Positions 26,837-34,953 of a stretch of 64,000 nucleotides of DNA are shown piece after piece. A program made the translations under genes and the position numbers. Source of the stretch: Terrimesophilobacter sp964651535 (GTDB lineage Bacteria > Actinomycetota > Actinomycetes > Actinomycetales > Microbacteriaceae); NCBI GenBank assembly GCA_964651535.1, contig CAZYYE010000001.1, positions 1,102,500 to 1,166,499 on the forward strand, in the 5' to 3' direction. The notes beneath the pieces are model-generated. The model had not been told where the DNA came from. It did not search any database and saw only the letters and a program-made list of their open reading frames with translations. Every line of letters starts with the position of its first letter. Position 1 is the first letter of the stretch.

Positions 26837-26867
26837 CCTCGTCTTGCTGACGAGGTGAGCGTCAGCA
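26837..26867 (-). promoter_or_regulatory. Two mutually exclusive stem-loops before the ICE relaxase
   Basis: CCTCGTC (26837-26843) pairs with GACGAGG (26849-26855), and overlapping it GCTGACG (26847-26853) pairs with CGTCAGC (26861-26867). On the minus-strand transcript the second stem to form contains the GAGG of the relaxase ribosome site. The two cannot form together, the layout of an on/off translational switch. Confidence 0.5.
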
Positions 26868-27115
26868 CCCGCACGCAGCGCGTGCTCTCCGACGCCTGAC
26901 GAGGCAGGTGGCGGGCCTCGCTTGCAAGAGGCGTGGCAACTCATTGGGGGGCGAACGAGAAGCGGCGGACGGTCTATCCGAGGACGGGCAGCGCGGCGGT
27001 GATCGAGGAACCGGACGGTGCTCGCTGGGTGAGTTCGTGCACCTGTCAGGTGACCAGCCCGGAGCAGTCGTCATTCGACTCGACTTTCGGGATTCACCGC
27101 CCCGGAAGGTGCCGC

Positions 27116-28222
27116 GTGCTCGACCCGACCTCCTCAGACCAGACCCCACCGCTACGAGTTGGTTCTCTTTTCTCCGGCTACGGAGGCCTCGACCTCGCCG
27201 TCGAGGAAGTCTTCAACGCTGAAACAGTCTGGTTTTCCGAGATCAACGAACCTGTCGCTCACGTGTTCTCTCGCCACTGGCCGAACGCCCCGAACCTCGG
27301 CGACATCACCACCATCAACTGGAGCGCCGTCCCGCCGGTAGACATCCTCTGCGGCGGGTTCCCCTGCCAGGACGTGTCCACGGTCGGGAAGATGGCCGGC
27401 CTCAAACCTGGCACGCGCTCCGGTCTCTGGGCGCACATGGCGGCAGCGATCGAGGCGCTGTAACCGGAGTGGGTCGTGATCGAGAACGTCCGCGGGCTGC
27501 TCTCCGCATCCGCGATCCGCACGAACCTCGAAGGAGACGACGATGAGCAACGCAACCCCGAACATGCAACCCCCGCCGGCACAACCCCTCGCAGTGTGGA
27601 ACCCGACCCGTGGCATCTGGGAGAAACCGCAACTAGACCTCTTCGGGCAGCAGGAGCAGTTCTGGGAGACCTGGCCGACCTCGGGATGGATGCGACATGG
27701 ATCGGTCTACCCGCTTCCGCCATCGGCGCCCCCCACCCCAGATTCCGGGTCTTCATTGTCGCCCATCGCGCTCTTTCGCACTCCGTTGGCATCGGACGCG
27801 GCGAGAGGCGGGGAAAGCCTGCAACAAGTCAAAGCACGACGCGGAACGATCGCACTCAGCCACCAGATCATCGACCTCGCGCTCCACGGCCCGAGCGGAT
27901 ACCCGCGACCCGAGGAGCCAGAGAGCCTGTGGGCTCTGATCGGGCAGCTCTTCGACGCTGGGGACGATACGCCGATGCCATAACGCGATGGGAACACATC
28001 ACCGGACGATCTGCGCCAGCGCCCGCTCTCCTGAATAGTGATGCTGGCCCACGTCCTGCACCGGCGTTTGTCGAGTGGCTCATGGGCCTGCCGTCGGGTT
28101 GGGTTTCCCATCCCGAACTTCGCCTCACTCATGCCCAGCAACTCACCGCGCTCGGAAATGGAGTCGTCCCACGACAAGCGACCAGGGCGCTACATCATCT
28201 GATTGACGTGCATCGCACGTGA
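27116..28222 (+). pseudogene. DNA (cytosine-5) methyltransferase with an in-frame stop
   Basis: C5-methyltransferase motifs are present in order in one reading frame: motif I 'VGSLFSGYGGLDLA', IV with catalytic Cys 'CGGFPCQDVS', VI 'VIENVRGLL', VIII 'GAPHPRFRVFIVA', X 'TALGNGVVPRQA'. A TAA at 27461-27463 interrupts between IV and VI ('AAIEAL-stop-PEWVVIENV'), where a Gln codon (CAA) would be expected, so one base change explains it. Start is GTG at 27116 after GGAAGG. Without readthrough no active enzyme can be made. It is divergent from the relaxase; such orphan methylases help conjugative DNA to escape restriction. The 289 bp before it (26827-27115) hold stem-loops and no clear gene. Confidence 0.85.
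27543..27983 (+). CDS. Overlapping ORF embedded in the methyltransferase gene
   Basis: A 146-codon frame, shifted by one base from the methyltransferase frame and lying wholly inside it. Its ATG is preceded by AAGGAG at seven bases, a better site than that of the host gene. The protein is readable rather than shadow-like: 'VWNPTRGIWEKPQLDLFG', 'FWETWPTSGWMRHGSVY', 'LFRTPLASDAARGGESLQQ', 'RRGTIALSHQIIDLALHG'. From memory, similar Trp-Pro-Thr-Ser-Gly proteins occur next to or within methylase genes in actinobacterial phages and mobile elements, but I cannot check this. It does not need the broken part of the methyltransferase. Function unknown. Confidence 0.6.
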   Translation: MSNATPNMQPPPAQPLAVWNPTRGIWEKPQLDLFGQQEQFWETWPTSGWMRHGSVYPLPPSAPPTPDSGSSLSPIALFRTPLASDAARGGESLQQVKARRGTIALSHQIIDLALHGPSGYPRPEEPESLWALIGQLFDAGDDTPMP

Positions 28223-28281
28223 CATGACCGGACACTAGCTACTTGTGGGGATAACATCCGTTGCCCCGCAAGTCGATTGGG

Positions 28282-28296
28282 TACCCTGTAGGGGTA
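28282..28296. promoter_or_regulatory. CsoR-type copper operator
   Basis: TACCC-TGTAG-GGGTA, followed by TGG, closely like the B. subtilis copZA CsoR site (TACCCTACGGGGGTATGG). It lies 31 bases before the first DUF6153-like gene, over the likely -10 region. No csoR gene is in the window, so the repressor would act from elsewhere. Confidence 0.55.
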
Positions 28297-28326
28297 TGGG
28301 CGCTAAGGGGGAGCGAATTGGGGGTA

Positions 28327-28797
28327 ATGGCAAATACGAGGCTGGGCGCAGGAAATATCCGTCGTCTCCGTATTGATCAGCTGCTGATCGCGCTCTTGTG
28401 TATTGTCGGCGTCTTGGTGCTGTTGCTGACCATGTATTCCATGGCGCACCCCGGGTCTGGGGCGCGCATTGACAGGTCTACTCCTGACCATTCCGCGTCA
28501 TCTTCCGCGTTCACGTCACTTCAGATCCTCGCATCCCCAACTGAGATCGATGCTGGCTCTTTGGATTCTGCGACCTCGCGGGCTTCTTCCGGTTCGACTG
28601 AAGGCGACCTGATGTGCGCAATATTGGGTGCGAGCTGCATGCTCGTCCTATTCGCACTCTTTGGCCGAATTCTTGTTGCTCGCCCCGCCGTGATCGGCGC
28701 TCCTCGCATCTCTTGGGAGCCCGCAAGAGTTCAGTTCGTTCGAGAGAGATTTTCGATCCGCCCGTCACTCATCGCTTTGTCGATAAGTAGAACCTGA
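28327..28797 (+). CDS. DUF6153-like small membrane protein (copy 1)
   Basis: A 156-residue protein: one membrane helix near the start ('LLIALLCIVGVLVLLLTMY') followed by His ('SMAHPG'), a Ser/Thr-rich outer segment of about 50 residues, a second helix with Cys-x6-Cys ('MCAILGASCMLVLFALFG'), and a tail ending 'RPSLIALSISRT'. Two paralogues in this window (43410, 51115) share the His, the Cys pair and the tail. The upstream CsoR-type site points to copper. I take it as resembling DUF6153 from memory. ATG at 28327 preferred; TTG at 28261 would include the operator. Confidence 0.6.
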   Translation: MANTRLGAGNIRRLRIDQLLIALLCIVGVLVLLLTMYSMAHPGSGARIDRSTPDHSASSSAFTSLQILASPTEIDAGSLDSATSRASSGSTEGDLMCAILGASCMLVLFALFGRILVARPAVIGAPRISWEPARVQFVRERFSIRPSLIALSISRT

Positions 28798-28974
28798 TCC
28801 ACAGGGGGATGACGGTGCCTTAAAGCCCGTCGCCTTCGCCACCAAGGGCGTACTGGTTCATTTCTCAAGCTCTGCTGACGGGTAGTTCTCACGGCCATAG
28901 TTGTCGCGGTCGTCGAAAAGCTCCGAAGTGAACTTTGGCTTACTCAGGTGCCTTGAGAGCAGATTCTCCCTGCT

Positions 28975-29994
28975 ATGACGAACCCCGTCTACTTCGACAG
29001 CGAGGTAGCTGCCCAAAGAATTACGAGTCCATTTGCAGCCAATTTGGCGCTGCCTCACGAGGTGGTGATTCCAATCCTGGAGTACTCCCAGAATCGCCGA
29101 CTGTTTTCACCCATTCACGCGCAGACACGTACGGCGCATGCAGAAATAGCTCCGATCGCATACGACTGCGTGAAGATCATCGTCGTCCGTGGGGGAAGCG
29201 CGGTGCTGTTCAGCGAGTTCGGAGCCCGCCATGTCAACGTCGGGGATGTGGTTGTCCTTGCAGCAAACACGTTGTGCGGTGCAGAGCCCGAGGGCTGGGT
29301 GACGACCACGACGCTGTATCTGGATCGGGACTATCTTGTCGATCAGGTGTTCTGGCAGTACGCCGCCCGGTTCATCGACCGCCTCGACGCACACCAGTTT
29401 CTGGAGGCGTACTACGCCGACGCTGCCCAAGTTGTTCGTATCGGTGAGGATAGGGCGAGCCTCCTGATGCCGTGGTTGGACGAATTGGTGTCATTGAGTA
29501 TCGAAGGATTTCCGCCTGAACGGTTCTACCGTGCGCAGTCCTTACTGTTCGCAGTTGTCGATGTCATCATCCCGTTCCTTGCTGCCGCCGATCATCGACC
29601 CGTAGGAACCCGAAGGACCGCAGTGCGACTGGCACCACCACGGCACCGTCGTTTCTTCCCATTGCGCGTCGAGGCGAGGCGCGTTGCCAACCTCCTCCGT
29701 GGGGAACTTGGGCGCCGATGGTCTCTTGCCGAGCTTGCGGATGCCGTGCATCTCTCGCCGTCACAGTTGGGTCGAGTGTTCGTCGACGCATACGGGAGGT
29801 CCCCAATTGCGTATCTGACGATGCTGCGGGCCGAACGGATGGCTGATCTGTTGCGTGAGACGGAGTTGCCGATCGCGATTATCGCATCCGAGGTCGGCTG
29901 GGGTGATGCTGATTTCGCGGCCCGTCAGTTTCGCCGTAGCGTCGGCGTCACTCCGAGCAAGTATCGGATTATGAGCCGACGCAGTGGTTCCTGA
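28975..29994 (+). CDS. AraC-family transcription regulator
   Basis: A 339-residue regulator. The N-terminal part is a cupin-like sensing domain ('IIVVRGGSAVLFSEF', 'NVGDVVVLAANT'), the C-terminal 100 residues are the two AraC helix-turn-helix units ('WSLAELADAVHLSPSQLGRVF' and 'LPIAIIASEVGWGDADFAARQF') ending with the usual 'RRSVGVTPSKYR'. No ribosome site is seen before the ATG. It lies between the first DUF6153-like gene and merR, and a broken copy of its sensing domain lies at 43103, so the pair AraC plus DUF6153-like occurs twice. The target genes and the inducer are not known. Confidence 0.85.
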   Translation: MTNPVYFDSEVAAQRITSPFAANLALPHEVVIPILEYSQNRRLFSPIHAQTRTAHAEIAPIAYDCVKIIVVRGGSAVLFSEFGARHVNVGDVVVLAANTLCGAEPEGWVTTTTLYLDRDYLVDQVFWQYAARFIDRLDAHQFLEAYYADAAQVVRIGEDRASLLMPWLDELVSLSIEGFPPERFYRAQSLLFAVVDVIIPFLAAADHRPVGTRRTAVRLAPPRHRRFFPLRVEARRVANLLRGELGRRWSLAELADAVHLSPSQLGRVFVDAYGRSPIAYLTMLRAERMADLLRETELPIAIIASEVGWGDADFAARQFRRSVGVTPSKYRIMSRRSGS

Positions 29995-30053
29995 ACCTCA
30001 CGGCCGCGATGTTGAGGTGGGCCAACTCGTGGGTATTCGCGATACCAGCAGGC

Positions 30054-30443
30054 TCAGAGATAATGGCAGATCGACTCAGCTACACATGCCTCTGGTGGTG
30101 TCCGTACTGCGTGCTCTCGAAGCTCGGCGATGTTCGCGCGCAGTTGATCGAGTTGAGCGAGTTGCTCCTCTATTTCGACTAGGTGTTGGTCAAGTAGATC
30201 CCGCACATGTCCGCATGGCGAGTGGCCGGCATCGCGAACGTTGAGGATCTCCGCGGTCTGCGCGAGTGTGAACCCTGCCGTGCGTGCCCGTTCGATGAAC
30301 TCAAGCCGATGCACCGCATCGTCACCGTAACTGCGATACCCAGCCGGTGTACGTTCTGGCGGTCGAAGCAATCCACGCGCCTCGTAATACCGGAGTGCGG
30401 ACGGCCTGGTCTTAGTTTTCTCGGCGAGTTCTCCGATCCGCAT
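30054..30443 (-). CDS. merR: Mercury-responsive MerR-type regulator
   Basis: A 129-residue MerR-family protein: 'MRIGELAEKTKTRPSALRYYE' helix-turn-helix, 'RTPAGYRSYGDDAVHRLEFI' wing, dimer coiled coil, and cysteines in the mercury positions: one in 'GHSPCGHVRDLLDQHL' and two in 'EACVAESICHYL'. These match the three Cys ligands of MerR. Divergent from merA across a perfect operator. I took the ATG at 30443, where the canonical MerR N-terminus begins; the open frame to 30527 would run through the operator. Confidence 0.9.
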   Translation of the reverse strand: MRIGELAEKTKTRPSALRYYEARGLLRPPERTPAGYRSYGDDAVHRLEFIERARTAGFTLAQTAEILNVRDAGHSPCGHVRDLLDQHLVEIEEQLAQLDQLRANIAELREHAVRTPPEACVAESICHYL

Positions 30444-30462
30444 AGGACACCTCCATCGCAGC

Positions 30463-30492
30463 TTGACCTTCAAGCTTGCTTGAAGGTACATC
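30463..30492 (+). promoter_or_regulatory. MerR operator and merA promoter
   Basis: TTGACC (-35, 30463-30468) and TACATC (-10, 30487-30492) with an 18-base spacer that holds a perfect dyad: ACCTTCAAGC and GCTTGAAGGT, two bases apart (30466-30487). Location of the dyad between the -35 and -10 elements is diagnostic for MerR promoters. Confidence 0.75.
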
Positions 30493-30540
30493 CTGTCAGA
30501 TGTGGACGCGCGTGTGATCCAGCTCATTCAAGGAGGCAAT

Positions 30541-31917
30541 ATGACACAGCACAGCGAACTCGATCTTGCGATAATCGGCACGGGCGGGGCAGCGATGTCG
30601 GCGGCGATCCATGCTCGACTCCAAGGGGCGAGTGTCGTAGCCATAGAGTCGGGTGTGCTTGGCGGTACCTGCGTGAATATCGGGTGTGTGCCCTCCAAGA
30701 CGCTCCTTGCCGCGGCACACACGCGTCGCACCGCCCTCTCGAACCCGTTCCGTGGCGCTCCCACGTCAGCTGGCTCGGTAAACCTCGAAGCGATCATGCA
30801 ACAAAAAGATGAACTGGTCGGCATGCTCCGTCAGACTAAGTACGCAGACATCGCCGCCGCCTATGGATTCGACATCCTCGCCGCCACCGCAACCTTCCTT
30901 GACCCTGAAACTCTCCTTGTCGACGGACGACCGATTCGTGCGAAGTCATACCTCGTCGCCACTGGTGCCGAGCCTCACATTCCGGCCATCCCCGGGATCG
31001 AGGGCGTTGACTACCTCACCTCAACGACAGCAATGGACCTCACAAAGCTGCCCGCCTCACTCGTGGTTATCGGCGGTGGTTTCGTCGGCCTCGAACAAGC
31101 TCAGCTCTTCGCCCGCCTCGGGAGCGATGTCTCCGTCATCGGGCGACTCGCGCCGCATGCGGAACCGGAATTGTCTTCCGAACTACGCAAAGCTTTTCTG
31201 GACGAGGGCATTGCCGTCGTCAATGACCGTGTGATATCGATCGTTCAGCACGACGGCTTCGTCGGGGTGAGTACTCGCGCGGGAAAGGAAATCACCGCGG
31301 AGCGTGTGCTCATCGCCACCGGACGAACTCCACGCACCGGCAAGCTTGGCCTCGATGCGGCGGGCATTGCGACTGACGGCCGCGGCTTCATCATCATTGA
31401 CGAAGAACAGCGTACGTCGAACCCAGCCGTACTCGCGGCCGGTGACGTGACCAATGTGCCGCAATACGTGTACGTCGCCGCGACAAGCGGAAAGATTGCA
31501 GCACGCAATGCTCTCGGCAGTCATGAACAGGTCGACTACACCGGGCTGCCTTCCGTGCTATTCACCTCACCTCAACTCGCATCCGCCGGGATGACCGAAG
31601 CCGAGGCGATCATCGCCGGATACCGATGCGCCTGCCGGTACCTGCACCTGTCCGATGTGCCGAGAGCTATCAGCAACCACAACACTCGCGGAGGGATCAA
31701 GATCGTCGCCGATGCGGATTCCGGCAAAGTCCTTGGGATCCACGCTCTCGCCGACGCGGCTGGGGAGATGATGCTCGCCGCGACTTACGCCATTACTGCC
31801 GGGTTCACCGTCACTCAACTCGCCGACATATGGGCTCCATATCTCACCATGGCCGAAGGTATCCGCCTCACCGCGAACCTCTTTCGCAACCAACTCCCCA
31901 CTTCCTGCTGTGCCTAA
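30541..31917 (+). CDS. merA: Mercuric reductase
   Basis: A 458-residue flavoprotein disulfide oxidoreductase that reduces Hg(II) to Hg(0) with NADPH. Redox-active 'GGTCVNIGCVPSK' near residue 40, NADPH-binding 'VVIGGGFVGLEQAQ' near 180, FAD 'AAGDVTNVPQYV' near 300, and the C-terminal vicinal cysteines 'TSCCA' that define MerA rather than lipoamide dehydrogenase. It has no N-terminal HMA domain, as in many Gram-positive enzymes. AAGGAGG lies six bases before the ATG. No mercury transporter gene was found next to it. Confidence 0.95.
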   Translation: MTQHSELDLAIIGTGGAAMSAAIHARLQGASVVAIESGVLGGTCVNIGCVPSKTLLAAAHTRRTALSNPFRGAPTSAGSVNLEAIMQQKDELVGMLRQTKYADIAAAYGFDILAATATFLDPETLLVDGRPIRAKSYLVATGAEPHIPAIPGIEGVDYLTSTTAMDLTKLPASLVVIGGGFVGLEQAQLFARLGSDVSVIGRLAPHAEPELSSELRKAFLDEGIAVVNDRVISIVQHDGFVGVSTRAGKEITAERVLIATGRTPRTGKLGLDAAGIATDGRGFIIIDEEQRTSNPAVLAAGDVTNVPQYVYVAATSGKIAARNALGSHEQVDYTGLPSVLFTSPQLASAGMTEAEAIIAGYRCACRYLHLSDVPRAISNHNTRGGIKIVADADSGKVLGIHALADAAGEMMLAATYAITAGFTVTQLADIWAPYLTMAEGIRLTANLFRNQLPTSCCA

Positions 31918-31994
31918 AGCGTCGCGCGGATTCCGATTCGAGGCGCCACGGCTGTGAGCGGGGACTTCGGTTGGCCCCTGCTTCCATCTCCGTA

Positions 31995-32008
31995 ACTACT
32001 TCTTGTAG
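31995..32008. promoter_or_regulatory. BlaI-type operator 1, upstream of blaI
   Basis: ACTACTTCTTGTAG, 22 bases before the blaI start. It fits the same 14-base pattern as the two sites at 36360 and 36407 (ACTAC-N-T-S-TTGTAG), which suggests autoregulation. Confidence 0.6.
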
Positions 32009-32029
32009 AGTTGGCGTGGGAGGCCTTTG

Positions 32030-32413
32030 ATGGCGACGGTTCGAACACGTGGACGAGGCGAGCTCGAGGCTGAGGTAATGCGGATTCTCTGGGAACAGAA
32101 TGAGTCTCTGAGTGTGCGGCAGATCCAGGCTTTCGTCACTGGCCACACACCGGCCTACACGACGTTAATGACAGCTTTGGATCGCTTGCAGAAGAAAGGT
32201 CAAGTGGTTCGCCGGGGAGTCTCTCCCCGGAAGGTACGGTTTCAAGCGGCACAGTCGGGCGAAGATCACGTGAGCTTAGTGATGATGTCGGCGTTAGAGG
32301 ATGCCGGAGATCGGCACGCAGCGCTGCTACGATTCGCGGGTAATTTGACAGCCGAAGATGCTGACTTGTTGCAGCAGGCAATCGCTACTGGCCGCGACAA
32401 GAAGCGGAGGTAG
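32030..32413 (+). CDS. BlaI/MecI/CopY-family repressor
   Basis: A 127-residue winged-helix repressor: 'LEAEVMRILWEQNESLSVRQI', 'TPAYTTLMTALDRLQKKGQVV' (recognition helix), 'LLRFAGNLTAEDADLLQQAI' (dimer tail). It has no Cys at all, so unlike CopY it cannot bind copper through a Cys-x-Cys hook. The next gene, six bases on, is an M56 protease, the BlaI/BlaR-type pairing in which the protease inactivates the repressor. GGGAGG precedes the ATG. Matching operators at its own promoter and at the divergent copper promoters make it the likely repressor of those genes. Confidence 0.88.
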   Translation: MATVRTRGRGELEAEVMRILWEQNESLSVRQIQAFVTGHTPAYTTLMTALDRLQKKGQVVRRGVSPRKVRFQAAQSGEDHVSLVMMSALEDAGDRHAALLRFAGNLTAEDADLLQQAIATGRDKKRR

Positions 32414-32419
32414 GGGACG

Positions 32420-33226
32420 GTGTTCTGGGTAGTCGCCTTTGCAGGTTCGGCCGCGGCATTATTGCTGCTTAGTCCGCTTCTTCTGACAGCGGGACGCTGG
32501 CAGGTCCGGCGGCCGCGCACGGCGATGACGTTGTGGTTCGGAGCATTCTTTGCAGGGTGCGCACTCGCGATGGGGTCGTTGCTGGCGGCCCTGGTCTCAG
32601 GAATGGCGGCATCGGATGCGCCCTCGGCACTTGAGGCGGTCGCTGTCAGCGCATTCGCCTGGGTGAGTTTAGGAATTGTCGGCGCGGTTATTGCGTTGGT
32701 CTCCCTTGCTGCAGAACCCCTGATCTACTCGTACCGAGACAGGGTAAACCGGCTTGCGCCAGTCGCGGTGTCTCGCGAGGACCGCGGCCGCTTCACGTTG
32801 GTGCGGTTCAAATCGGATGAGCCTGTGGCATGTGCGATTCCCGGCCGGCTGCCGGAGATCCTTGTTTCCACAGCCCTTGAAACAGCGCTTACTCCATCGG
32901 AGTTACGGGCCGTGCTCGCACACGAGTACGCGCACCTGCGGCATCAGCACGGGTGGGCGGTGCGAATTGCGGAGGTGAACGCGCTATGCCTGCCCCGAGG
33001 CGTGCGCGCGGGCCGAGCGCTGAAGCGGGCTACGCTCTTGCTGGTCGAGTTGATCGCCGATGATGCGGCAGCAAAGCAAGTGGGTGCAGCGAACCTGGCC
33101 AATGCGCTTACCAGGTTGGCTCAGGTGACTGGCGATATGAGCTTGGAGTTGCGGGCGGCGCGGCTAACAATGAGGCGCTGGCCGACGGCCAGACGTCGAC
33201 GGGTGCCAGCGCCGATCCGCATCTGA
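32420..33226 (+). CDS. M56-family membrane metalloprotease
   Basis: A 268-residue BlaR-like protease with three or four membrane helices ('AGSAAALLLLSPLLLTA', 'ALAMGSLLAALVSGMAA', 'WVSLGIVGAVIALVSL') and the zinc motif 'LAHEYAHLRHQHGW' (His-Glu-x-x-His) near residue 170, with the third ligand region 'VELIADDAAAKQVGA'. It has no extracellular penicillin-binding domain. By analogy with BlaR/MecR it would cleave or trigger loss of the BlaI-type repressor when a signal is sensed; what that signal is here is unknown. GTG start. It ends close to the convergent copCD gene. Confidence 0.85.
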   Translation: MFWVVAFAGSAAALLLLSPLLLTAGRWQVRRPRTAMTLWFGAFFAGCALAMGSLLAALVSGMAASDAPSALEAVAVSAFAWVSLGIVGAVIALVSLAAEPLIYSYRDRVNRLAPVAVSREDRGRFTLVRFKSDEPVACAIPGRLPEILVSTALETALTPSELRAVLAHEYAHLRHQHGWAVRIAEVNALCLPRGVRAGRALKRATLLLVELIADDAAAKQVGAANLANALTRLAQVTGDMSLELRAARLTMRRWPTARRRRVPAPIRI

Positions 33227-33243
33227 CCCAACTTGTTCTTAGG

Positions 33244-34953
33244 TTAGGGGATGGTGACGGGGATGATGGCAATGGGCTGCTCGTAGGTGGAGACGCGGGC
33301 GGTGATCAGGATATGCCAGTCACCTGAAACGGGCAGCGTGAGCACAGCGGTATAGTCGCCGGTTCTCGGGTCGAGTTCTGGCGTGCCGGTAAACGGGCCG
33401 AGTTCCCGTTCGGGTAGCCGGGCTTCGATGTGTACTTGGTCCGGCGTGACGGGTACGCCGTTATGTTTGAGCCTGAACGTGATGGTGTTTTGCCCCGTGG
33501 AGGTCGGAGTAAAGCTGCCGTCGACTAGGAGGCCTTGAGAATCGGCGTGAACAGTGGTGTCGCGCGACGCGGATGTAGTGCTCGGCGGCATGCCGTGGTG
33601 GCTAGGACTGGAGTTGGTAAGGAACCCGGTGACGATGAGCACGGCGATTAGCAGCGCGGCTTCATAGCCGAGGATGCGTCGCAAGCTCGCCCACCGCAAG
33701 GTAGCGGTGGGTTTCTGGATGATTCGTGGGAGCAGACGAGTACGGTTCCAAGCCGCGAGGGCGATCACAGCGATGACGATGCCGAATTTGAGGAGCAGGG
33801 TTCGCCCATAACTGGTGTCGACGAGGGTGGGGAGGTTGCCGACGATCATGACAGCCATGACGGTGCCGCTCAACGCTAGGAGGATCGCGCTACACAAGGC
33901 AAACTGGGAGAATCGAACCGTCACTCGCGCCGCAAACTCAGGCGCCATTCTCGGGCTGGTGCCGGATCGACGAACGCTCGCGAGGAATCGGAGCAGCCCG
34001 GCGACACCGCCTACCCAGAAGGCACCTACGAGTAAGTGACCGATGTCGGCGCTCATGATCAGCCAGCTCGGTTCGACTGTCTGCGTGTGCCCCGCGAGCA
34101 CTGGCACCGCCACAGTAATTGCGGCGACGATCGCCGATGTTCGCCGCCAGTACGCGGATGTGCTCTGGGCCGCCAGAAGATAGGCGGCCAAACCCGTGAC
34201 GAGGATGATGAGGGCGCTCGCAACTGGTTGCCAGAGCACTCCTGGCAGCCAGGTTCCGGGACTTGCGATCTTCCAGGGCTCGGCACCCATCACGCGCAAT
34301 GCTGAGGCGGGGATCAGCAGCAGCGACGCGCCGATCGCAGTGGCAAGTCCGATCCGCCATACTCTGCGAGTGCGCGGATCGGCGGGCCCACGGGTCCGCA
34401 ATACGACCCGGTCGAAGAACAGCAGACCCGCAAACATCAGCAGTCCGACGTACTGCAGCACTGCCAACATCGAGACCGTGAACTCGATCGAAGATGAGAT
34501 CGCAATAGCAGCGTCGGCGGTCGGAGCCGGGGACAGGGGGACCTCGGTGCCGATCTGAAAGGTGATGACACCGGAGATGGGGTGTCCATCGGCCGATACC
34601 ACGCGATAGCTGAGGGCGTAGGAACCCTCGCTGAGATCGCCGGGTAGTGCGACCGTGATCAGACTGTTCACTGCATGGGCATTGAGGATGATCGGGTCGT
34701 CGGCACCCGGGAAAAGGCGCATTCCACCGTCGATTAGTTGGACGGGTTCGCTAAAAGGCAACTCGGCTGTCTCTGGCGCCTGGTCGAGCACGGCGCCGTC
34801 CTCGGGCGTGGCGCCCAGCAGTTCGGCATGGGCCGACGCCGACTCAACCCCGCCGACCAGCGTGAACATTGTTGCGAGTAACAAAGTCAGCAGAGCGAGC
34901 GAGCAATGCCGCAGTCGTGGTCGCCTTCTCTCCCCGGCGACTACTGGAATCAT
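33244..34953 (-). CDS. CopC-CopD fusion copper protein
   Basis: A 569-residue fusion. After a signal peptide the mature N-terminus begins 'HAELLGATPEDGAVLDQAP', the CopC domain whose first His binds Cu(II), with a second His in 'ADGHPISGVITF'. Eight or so membrane helices follow as the CopD domain ('MLAVLQYVGLLMFAGLLFF', 'LIMSADIGHLLVGAFWVGG'). The C-terminal 120 residues form an outer beta domain ('TFRLKHNGVPVTPDQVHIEA') like YtkA/FixH. This layout matches B. subtilis YcnJ, a copper importer. ATG at 34953 overlaps the ycnI stop (ATGA). Third gene of the DUF5134-ycnI-copCD operon. Confidence 0.9.
   Translation of the reverse strand: MIPVVAGERRRPRLRHCSLALLTLLLATMFTLVGGVESASAHAELLGATPEDGAVLDQAPETAELPFSEPVQLIDGGMRLFPGADDPIILNAHAVNSLITVALPGDLSEGSYALSYRVVSADGHPISGVITFQIGTEVPLSPAPTADAAIAISSSIEFTVSMLAVLQYVGLLMFAGLLFFDRVVLRTRGPADPRTRRVWRIGLATAIGASLLLIPASALRVMGAEPWKIASPGTWLPGVLWQPVASALIILVTGLAAYLLAAQSTSAYWRRTSAIVAAITVAVPVLAGHTQTVEPSWLIMSADIGHLLVGAFWVGGVAGLLRFLASVRRSGTSPRMAPEFAARVTVRFSQFALCSAILLALSGTVMAVMIVGNLPTLVDTSYGRTLLLKFGIVIAVIALAAWNRTRLLPRIIQKPTATLRWASLRRILGYEAALLIAVLIVTGFLTNSSPSHHGMPPSTTSASRDTTVHADSQGLLVDGSFTPTSTGQNTITFRLKHNGVPVTPDQVHIEARLPERELGPFTGTPELDPRTGDYTAVLTLPVSGDWHILITARVSTYEQPIAIIPVTIP

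Noticed and set aside
25405..26850. 481-codon plus-strand ORF opposite the ICE relaxase
   Set aside because: Shadow of the relaxase gene, rich in Arg/Gly/Pro with no domain.
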